From contig CM007991.1 of assembly GCA_002189035.1 (NCBI GenBank), positions 4,526,001-4,590,000 of the forward strand: a stretch of DNA of 64,000 nt. Reading direction: 5' to 3'. The DNA is from Utricularia gibba (lineage: Eukaryota > Streptophyta > Magnoliopsida > Lamiales > Lentibulariaceae). The position numbers were made by a program, and so were the translations under genes. The notes under the pieces are model-generated. The model was given only the letters and a program-made list of their open reading frames with translations. It had not been told where the DNA came from and did no database searches. Below, in pieces: positions 56,492 to 64,000 of this stretch; within the stretch, counting starts at the first letter, position 1; each line of letters opens with the position of its first letter.

Positions 56492-57951
56492 GGCAAAAAG
56501 GCACTAAGGTGCAAGTGGGTTTTCAGAATAAAGCATTCTGAAAATAGCTCGAAGCCTCGATACAAGGCTAGGCTGGTGGTGAAGGGTTTCAACCAGCGGA
56601 AGGGCATTGATTATGATGAGATATTTCCACCAGTTGTGAAGATGACATCCATTCGGACAGTGCTGGGGTTAGCAGCAAGTTTCAACTTGGAAGTTGAGCA
56701 AATGGATGTCAAGACGGCGTTCTTACATGGTGATCTAGAGGAAGAGATCTATATGGAACAGCCAGAAGGTTTTGTCGAAAAAGGAAAAGAGGGATATGTC
56801 TGCAAGTTGCAAAAAAGCCTGTATGGGTTGAAACAGGCACCGAGGCAGTGGTACAAAAAGTTTGACTCAGTCATGGAGAAGCACGGCTTCAAGAAAACGA
56901 GGCTGACCACTGTGTGTTCTTCAAGAGGTTTGCGGATGATGACTTTGTGATTCTGTTGCTCTATGTTGACGACATGCTGATTGTTGGACAGAATACTTCA
57001 AGAATTGGAAGCTTGAAGAAGGAGTTGAATAAGTCTTTCTCGATGAAAGACTTGGGGCCAACAAAGTAGATTCTTGGCATGAAGATTATTAGGGATAGAG
57101 ATGCTAAGAAGATATGGTTGTCTCAAGAACAATACATTGAGAAGATTCTTGAGAGATTTAATATGAAGGACGTCAATGAGGTTAGCTGCCCTCTTGCTAA
57201 TCATTTCCAGTTGAGCAAGAATCAATGTCCATCGATCGAGGAAGAACGAAAAGCGATGATGAGTGTTCCCTATTCATCAGCTGTTGGGAGCTTGATGTAT
57301 GCCATGGTATGTACTCGACCAGATATTGCTCATGCTGTTGGAGTTGTGAGCAGGTTTCTGTCTGATCCAGGGAAGGATCATTGGTCTGCTGTGAAGTGGA
57401 TTTTCAGATATCTAAGAGGATCTTCAAGCATGTGTTTATGCTTTGGAAGTGAGGAGCCTGTGTTCAAAGGATACACAGATGCTGATTTAGCTGGTGATGT
57501 TGATGGTCGAAAATCAGCATCGGGATATCTGATTACATTTGCAGGGGGAGCTGTGTCTTGGCAGTCAAGACTGCAAAAGTGTGTTGCTCTATCTTCGACT
57601 GAAGCAGAATATATTGCAATTACTGAGGCTTGTAAGGAACTGCTGTGGATGAAGAAGTTCTTGGGAGAACTTGGTGTGAAGCAGAGGAAGTATGAGTTAT
57701 TTTGTGATAGTCAGAGTGCTATCCATCTAGCGAAGAATGCTTCTTTTCACTCGAGATCGAAGCATATTGATCAGCGCTATCACTGGATCAGGGATGTCTT
57801 AGAGGAAAAGCACTTGTGCCTGGAGAAGATTCATACTGAAGAAAATGGTTCAGATATGATGACAAAGATACTTCCGAAGGAAAGCTTTGAATTCTGCAAA
57901 AGAGTCGTTGGGTTGACCAGCTCGCCCACGTGTCAAGAGGGGGAGAATTGA
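56492..57951 (+). pseudogene. Copia D reverse transcriptase and RNase H, one frameshift and one stop
   Basis: The frame continues as KCKWVFRIKHSE, then ARLVVKGFNQRKGIDYDEIF, VEQMDVKTAFLHGDLEEEIYM and [14 protein letters not shown] one-base shift near 56,897 follows, then LLLYVDDMLIVG (catalytic YVDD) in the new frame. A TAG sits at 57,067-57,069 in place of a Gln codon. RNase H (57,079-57,951) is intact, with AVGSLMYAMVCTRPD, GYTDADLAGD, STEAEYIA and SKHIDQRYHWIRD. Its TGA stop is the first three bases of the 3' LTR. Confidence 0.9.
57934..57947 (+). promoter_or_regulatory. Polypurine tract of Copia D
   Basis: AAGAGGGGGAGAA directly upstream of the 3' LTR, the primer for plus-strand DNA synthesis. 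Confidence 0.85.
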
Positions 57952-58416
57952 TGGGTCCCTCCACATGGGGCCCACACACAAAAAAAAAGAAAAAAAAGAA
58001 GGGAGTTGGTGCACGGGGGTTGGTGTGCCAACCCAAGGTGTGCGCTCCCCTCTATAAATAGAGGGGAGCTCTCCCTCACAGAAACACACAAGAGTTGAAA
58101 AACTCTCAAGACTATTAGGTGTTTTGAGTGAGTTTTTCGGTTTCTGAGGGTAGAATAGGGAAATAAGAAAGATAGTACTCTTTCCTATTCGTGTTTCTCG
58201 CCCGGTAGAGTTTTCGGGGAGAGGGTAGAAAGAGAGGGTAAAATCCGGTAATTTACCAAGGTAAATCTCTTTGTATTCCATGTGGTAAATAGTGAATTTT
58301 TCTCGGAGTTGAGTGTGGACATAACCCTTATTTTGGGGTGAACCACGTTAAATCTCGGTGTGTTTTTCTTGATTTTTGTGGTCAATTTTATTATCTGATA
58401 TCGACTACACGCAACA
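57949..58416 (+). repeat. 3' LTR of Copia D (468 bp), TATA box present
   Basis: Begins TGATGGG. Near 58,045-58,065 it contains CCCCTCTATAAATAGAGGGG, a perfect hairpin that surrounds the TATA box. Ends CGCAACA, followed by the ctaag duplication. Confidence 0.95.
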
Positions 58417-58750
58417 CTAAGTACTAATCCTAATTGAGTTGGTGAGTCAATCCATTCTTGTTTTTAGGCAAAATCAATTCATTCTTGTTTTTAGACTACT
58501 CGTCTCGTGCTCGTTCAATACGGGGCAGGTCAACCCGTACCTGTGACCACCTCTAATCTCTAAAAACAAGGATTATTGCAAATTCAAACTAACAAGTTTA
58601 TACTGTCCTGTATTTTGTAGCTATTCTGATGTGTCATTTTGTACGCGAGAGCTTCAGTTGAAGACTTGGGAAGGGAGAGTGGTGGCAGAGAGATACCAGC
58701 TGAGCTGAGCTGAGCTGATTCGCGTGTGCCACTTTTTGATGTATTATGCA

Positions 58751-58837
58751 ATGGGTGCTGTTTCATCGCTTGTTGCAGTTGGTGGAGCAGGTCTTGGAAC
58801 TTGTGAATCTATTCTGTTGTATACACAAGCTGGTTAA
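58751..58837 (+). other. Possible 28-aa small ORF with N-myristoylation-like start
   Basis: ATG at 58,751 reads MGAVSSLVAVGGAGLG..., ending TAA at 58,835. MGxxxS is the consensus context for N-myristoylation. No homologue is known to me and no further exon was identified. It could be chance. Confidence 0.2.
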
Positions 58838-60380
58838 GAGGACAAAAAAAGGGAAGAAGCACGCAGCAAAAGGCCAATCACAACTTCTTGTGTTGAAAAA
58901 GTGTGGTGTCCATTGAAACTGGAAAAAGTTACCCTCTTTTCGAAGTTGCCTTTTGGTTTCTCTTCGTCCCAAGTAGCGGAAGCGGAAATATTCTGATGAG
59001 ATTTGGAATACAGCGAGTGGCGCCATGCCCGACACTTGCAAGTGCTATCATTTCTGGGAGAGTGGGATTCAAATGCTGGTAGAAAGAATGAAAATGATTG
59101 TTGCTTTACGGAAATCCGAATCGGTCAGGTCAACCTTGAAGATTTCGAAAAATAATGTTACAGCAGCAGTGAGAGTAATTAGATTGAAATTGGAAGACGA
59201 ACATGATGATCATATCGCTCTGTACCCTGCATCATTGGCTTCCAAAATACATGATAATATGCTCCACTTGTTTCTAATAGAATTCTGAGGGAGGTAAGGT
59301 GTACAGAACTTGAAAAAATTCCTATTGACGCTGATGTTCTGAGTCGTCAGAAAAGCCCATTTTTTAGGTGGAAGGGATGAGAAAGAGATCAGTACAGATG
59401 CAGCTTCAGGTTTGACTAACATTAAGAACCACCGCCCCCATGACATCATTGTGACTGAAAAAGGTCATTTACATTGCATCATAATTGCCTCAAGTATACA
59501 AAATCAGATCATTTAGTGATTGGGGGCTTCCTTTTTTCTGCGGCGCCGTGGGGTGGAATATTGTTATATTAAAGTACTGAACTAGAATGAAGACCAAGGT
59601 GAAAAATAGAAAGAAGGGGGTAAATTACATGGTGAATTGAGAAAGAAATATGGGGGAGGGGGATAAAAGTGCAGTATCTTTTGTCCTGCATTAATCACAT
59701 GATTCAAGCGTCAAAAAAGACTGAGAGGAGTACCCTGCTACTTTCTGCCTTCCTTCAACTCATTTTTCTTTCTCTTTGAATCCTAGTGAAAATAAAAAAG
59801 TTACAAACTTAGTATTTGTAATCCGTGGTTTTGCTTTTTTTTTTGTTAACTGGAATAAGCGACATGTACCAGTCAAACTTCCAGAAAGGCTAAGATTCCA
59901 ACGCATCAGGACAGGAAAACCAGTGATGAAAGGATATTTGATTCTTTTGTTATCACTCTTTGGATTCAAAATTGAAAGCAACAAATGTGACGAAGATTAG
60001 TAACTTTCTTCAACCGTCACATGTCTCCACTTGCTGGTTTAGGAAAAAAACAGAGTAGTAAATGAAAAATCTTTTTCGTAGGCATATAAAGGTGTTCTTG
60101 GGAACTGCATCAAGAGATAGGAAGGGGGATGACTTCATGAGAAAAAGGTATCTTTCTCTGAAGACCCCACGGGACGGGACCAGTGGGGGAGAAGAGATGG
60201 GAAAGGGCACAGAAGTAGACTGCTTTGTTGGGGTACGTCTGCAACACTGCAGCTGCCAGATATTCATTCTCTTTATCATATTTTGGTTTTAAGCTAAGCC
60301 CCATTCCTTGCACGACAAACATTTCCTATAGAAAATGAAAAAAACATTACACACCACAACCGAGAATAGTTCTCCTATCT
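58838..60380. other. Intergenic region upstream of the carboxypeptidase gene
   Basis: No coding sequence supported. Frames at 59,025-59,288 and 60,062-60,292 have no recognisable content. Confidence 0.5.
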
Positions 60381-60385
60381 CAGAG

Positions 60386-60396
60386 ACCGATATATA
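60386..60396 (+). promoter_or_regulatory. Possible TATA element of the carboxypeptidase gene
   Basis: CGATATATATT lies about 70 bp upstream of the chosen start codon (60,463). It is the only TATA-like sequence in the expected range. Confidence 0.4.
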
Positions 60397-60462
60397 TTGG
60401 GGTTGTCACAGCAACAGTCTTCACTGTTTTTACTTCTTTCTGCGCTGAGTGATTTCAACCTC

Positions 60463-62610
60463 ATGGAAACAAAAGTGATGGTTTTTGCTCTACTATGCAT
60501 TTCTATGAAATGGGTTGCTTCAGTTTCTTCTAGTTCAGCTGCTGATAGAGTATCTCGGCTTCCGGGGCAACCGCATGTCAGCTTCCAGCAGTTTTCTGGG
60601 TATGTCAAAGTTGATTCCAAACGAGAAGGGTCGTTGTTTTACTACTTCGTTGAAGCTGAAGTTAATCCAGAATCTAAGCCTCTAGTTCTCTGGTTGAATG
60701 GAGGTAAGTTTCTTGTTGCGTTGTTCTTTTCGTCTACCTGTAAAACAAATGAAGAAAGAAGAGGATCTCAAGGGCACAATATGATGAACCAAAAAGTTGG
60801 TTTCCATTGGGATTTGTGCTTATGCGTTATTTCCAGGGCCGGGGTGCTCATCGCTGGGCGTAGGGGCATTTTCAGAAAATGGTCCCTTTAGGCCAAGCTC
60901 CAAGGGGTTGGTGAAGAATAACTACAGCTGGAACACTGGTACGCTTTTCGTTTCATTTACTTTTAACATGCTTTTGTTGCTACAACATGCTTTTGTAAAA
61001 CTGTGATATTTCATTTGCAGAAGCAAATATTCTGTACTTGGAATCACCTGTGGGAGTGGGGTTTTCTTACTCCACAAACTTCTCTTACGAAGGTGTAAAT
61101 GACAAGACAACAGGCATGCTCCACTATATGCTTCCCTTTGCCATTAACCATAATGAGACAATCGTCTTTGAAAGCCCACACTTTTTTTTCTGAGTTTTTC
61201 TAATGATATGCAGCTGAGGACAACTTGGTTTTCTTAGAAAACTGGTTTATGAAGTTCCCACAGTACAAAAACAGTAGCTTGTATATCACTGGAGAGAGCT
61301 ATGCTGGTAGGCCTGCGCTCACAAAACTTGTATTTTTTCTCAATCTGAATCAACTTTTTAAAATTTTTTTCTGGTATCCTTCATTGTTAGGCCACTATGT
61401 CCCCCAGCTTGCAGAACTGATGCTTCAGTTCAACAAGAAGCAGAAAATTTTCAACTTGAAAGGACTTGCTGTGAGTAATGCTGCTTATCAAGAGCTGTTT
61501 TTCCGATAAAATGTTCACACGTGTTGTTTCTTCAGCTTGGGAATCCGGTTCTCGAATTCGCTACAGATTTCAACTCTCGGGCTGAATTTTTTTGGTCTCA
61601 CGGGTTGATTTCAGACACAACATACGCACTGTTCACTTCTGCTTGCAACTACTCGCGCTACGTTAGTGAATATTACAGAGATTCTCTTTCTGCTACTTGT
61701 TCCAAAGTGATGAGCCTCGTTTCTGCCGAGACCAGCAAATTTATTGACAAATACGATGTCACTCTCGATGTCTGTATCTCCTCCGTGCTCTCACAATCCA
61801 GATTTTTTTCTCCTCAGGTAACTTTTAAAGCTACCAGAAGTTGAAAATGATGTTTCAGTGTTGTCTTACAATTCATGGCTTGCAGCAAGTTGCGGAGAAC
61901 ATAGATGTCTGCATCGAGGACGAGACTGTTAAGTACTTAAACAGAAGAGATGTTCAACAGGCACTCCACGCTCGGCTTGTTGGGGTAAAGAGATGGATAG
62001 TCTGCAGCAAGTAACCATCTGTAAAATCTACCTTATGATGTGCTCGTGCCAAAGTTGTTACATTAACTTCTCATGGTCTTGTTGCAGAATATTGGATTAT
62101 GAGCTGCTTGATCTCGAGATACCGACAATTGACATCGTGGGCAGGGTTATCCAGGCAGGGATTCCAGTTCTTGTTTACAGGTAATGCATCTCATGTTGCC
62201 TGGAGCTTAGATTGAGAAATTCATCCCCCACATGATCCCTCAAACAAATGACAGTGGAGATCAAGATTCTGTTATACCCTTAACTGGGACTCGGAGACTG
62301 GTGCATCGCCTGGCAAGACAGCTTAGACTGAGGACAAGCTCGCCCTATAGAGTGTGGTTTGCTGGGATGCAGGTAAGTTCACTGCAGATAGATGGATATT
62401 AACAAAAAAAAAATCAAAATGAGGAGGAGGACTAAGTTATCTTCTGTTCGCATTCAGGTCGGCGGTTGGACGCAGGTCTATGGTAGCATCCTCTCCTTCG
62501 CGACCATACGAGGAGCTTCCCACGAGGCCCCCTTTTCGCAACCTGAGAGATCTCTGGTGCTTTTCAAGTCCTTTTTGGAGGGGAAGCCTCTACCGGAACA
62601 GTTTTCTTAG
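60463..62610 (+). CDS. Serine carboxypeptidase-like protein (SCPL45-type, S10), 10 exons
   Basis: Exons 60463-60703, 60837-60938, 61021-61113, 61214-61306, 61391-61470, 61536-61817, 61886-62010, 62088-62180, 62255-62372 and 62458-62610 join in frame to 459 aa. S10 peptidases remove C-terminal residues or, in some plant members, transfer acyl groups, usually in the vacuole or outside the cell. Residues 1-23 form a signal peptide. The motifs WLNGGPGCSS, Ser174 in [14 protein letters not shown] (about 371-378) and His431 in RGASHEAP give a complete catalytic triad. The third intron begins with GC (61,114-61,115) rather than GT; all others are GT-AG. An upstream in-frame ATG at 60,397 would add 22 residues before the signal peptide, so I chose 60,463. 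No defect is visible. Confidence 0.92.
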
Positions 62611-62784
62611 AAGGCATCTGGTTTATCTGTTAGCCGATGATCAGTTATTTTATTTTCAATGATGAAGTTGTATGCCAAACAATGATCCTGTGCGTGAAAT
62701 GAATGCCGGCCTCTTTGTTCCCAACCAAGTTTCGGTTTGGAACAACAGATAACAAGTTTGATATGAACGTTACCATTCAGTACG

Positions 62785-63916
62785 CTATTCAGAAACGACT
62801 GTGGGAGCTTCAACCTTCATGATCAAAGATGTGAATTCCAAGGCGAGAAGGGGCTTTGAGAGCATGGCATTCATGCTGAGTTCTCTCTGTTCATCTAAAG
62901 AGGCCTCAAAATCCGCCTTGGAAGTTGATGGATTAGAGACCTTAGCAAGTGGGGCAGCTCTCAATCTAAACGAGTAAAAAAATAAATGCTTGAAAGCAAA
63001 AAAAAAAAAAGAAAGCCAAGGCATGATAATATCATCAAACTCCATAGAGTAATTAGAAATGAACCTGCATTCAACCTGGCATGAGTATTTGAGAAGTTTC
63101 GGGTTGTGCACTGTGCGACCACTGGAGCCGAAAGCGGCTAAAATTGGTCATTTGAAATGTGGGGAAGTGGATAGCAAGCAGTCCAAAACAGAATGACGAG
63201 ATACCTAAAACTTGGAAGGGAGAACCTTAAGAGAGGTCCAAGCCAACCTTTAGAAGAGCTCTGAGGTGCTTCAGCTGTTCAGTGGTTATAAATAAATTAG
63301 CGTTAAAACAGAAGCAAACTCTCACGATATAGAACCTATCTGCCACTAAAACTGACCTGAAGAAGTCATTTTGATGTTACATAAGTCAAATGCGTTGTGA
63401 TCAATGATCTCCTTCACGTAGACATCCATAGAGTTCTTCACTGGAGTGGTATCCATGCCCATGTTGCTCCAAAAGCCTCCAAACCTTATTTTCTTTGTGT
63501 TAGCCTCTGTGGTGGTATTCTAAACAAACATGCTTCACGTTAGTTATTAGAAATCAGGCGCATTAGTATAGATGAGGGGGTTAAAGTAAGGCTAACCTTG
63601 GAGAAAATTGCAACTTGACTTGGAAGTCCAAACTCCTAATAAAGAAAACAACTATCAGTCTTCTACTAGAAGATGAAATCAGACCACCACAGGATTTCTG
63701 CTGGACATATTTTCAGCCTCTGTATTTGAAAAACTACCTTCTTTCCGTGAGCGCATGCTTTATCACTGCTCACAATTACTCGTGAAGCCCAACTATTCAA
63801 AACAATTTGAAGCGTTGTCCCATTTTGAGCATAGAAAAGGAAAATTTGACTAACTTGCAGACAACTTACGTGCAGGAAGTGGGTGGATTCCATACAGTTC
63901 CGGCTAGGATCACGAG
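62785..63916 (-). CDS. Unrecognised multi-exon gene, 3' end only (5' part beyond window)
   Basis: Exons 63916-63738, 63635-63597, 63519-63357, 63274-63205, 63121-63065 and 62965-62785 keep one frame across five GT-AG introns, giving 228 C-terminal residues. The stop is at 62,787-62,785. A further exon must lie beyond 64,000, since the 63,916 exon begins with an acceptor and split codon. Notable stretches are SWASRVIVSSDKACAHGKK, KKIRFGGFWSNMGMDTTPVKNSMDVYVKEI, GRTVHNPKLLKYSCQVECR and the ending LLALEFTSLIMKVEAPTVVSE. I recognise no domain. Consistent phases and clean splice sites argue that it is real. Its 3' end is 175 bp from that of the carboxypeptidase gene, so the two converge. Confidence 0.6.
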
Positions 63917-64000
63917 CTGAAGAAAAGGAACAGGGTACAAAAAATGGTTACATAACCCCTAGACGAACCCATTTTAAGTCCTTGTGTGTTTAACGATCTG

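Larger units (their letters stand above)
53374..58416 (+). mobile_element. Copia D: structurally complete Ty1/Copia retrotransposon
   Basis: Two direct LTRs (53,374-53,833 and 57,949-58,416) both start TGATGGG and end CGCAACA. The element has a PBS, a polypurine tract and a perfect 5-bp duplication ctaag (53,369-53,373 and 58,417-58,421). The internal region reads gag, zinc knuckle, protease, integrase, RT, RNase H in order. My hand comparison of the LTRs gives about 17 substitutions in 460 bp plus one 8-bp deletion, so the insertion is fairly recent. Two gag-region frameshifts, one RT frameshift and two in-frame stops mean it cannot encode an intact polyprotein as assembled. Confidence 0.95.

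Noticed and set aside
1-64000. tRNA, rRNA or other structured RNA genes
   Set aside because: No cloverleaf with A and B box or rRNA core was seen by eye on either strand; a tRNAscan-SE and Infernal run would be decisive.

Overview
This window is plant nuclear DNA, most likely from a eudicot. It has multi-exon genes with short GT-AG introns, AT-rich intergenic DNA, and plant-type Copia, Mutator-like, Tourist-like and solo-LTR insertions. I cannot name the species. Nothing here is bacterial, organellar or a CRISPR array.

Left part (1-20,160) is repeat-dominated and I see no intact host gene. It holds a decayed Copia element (A, 1 to about 6.4 kb) whose integrase is split by a 1,450-bp solo LTR, AT-rich DNA, a retroelement-like non-coding block with a 19-bp tandem repeat (11.6-13.0 kb), and a second decayed Copia (B, about 13.46-17.11 kb).

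Gene island 1 (20.3-31.4 kb) contains an OTU-family deubiquitinase gene (+, 4 exons), a large GYF-domain translational-regulator gene (-, 12 exons) arranged tail to tail with it, and a single-exon EXO70 exocyst gene (-). A Tourist-like MITE lies just upstream of EXO70.

Middle part (32-44 kb) is AT-rich repeat DNA. It has two Mutator-like transposase remnants in opposite orientations, a relic of a minus-strand LTR element marked only by its primer-binding site, a 385-bp foldback element, a Copia remnant lacking reverse transcriptase (C), and the end of a NAC transcription-factor gene cut by a second copy of the solo LTR (target duplication acatg).

Gene island 2 (46-64 kb) contains a 71-aa probable complex I subunit gene (-), a WW-domain CFL1-like gene (+), a SAM-domain gene (-), a structurally complete but coding-defective Copia (D, 53,374-58,416, both LTRs, PBS, PPT and target duplication present) inserted 344 bp upstream of the SAM start codon, a serine carboxypeptidase-like gene (+, 10 exons), and the 3' end of an unrecognised multi-exon gene (-) running off the right edge.

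The genes do not form a pathway. The most striking pattern is that three otherwise well-conserved genes or exons (GYF exon 4, GYF exon 11, CFL1-like exon 1) each lack exactly one base relative to an open frame, two of them in G/C homopolymers. This looks more like assembly error than true pseudogenisation. The most biological findings are the NAC gene split by a solo LTR and the loss of the TATA box, within a perfect hairpin, from only the 5' LTR of Copia D. I found no convincing undescribed molecular system.
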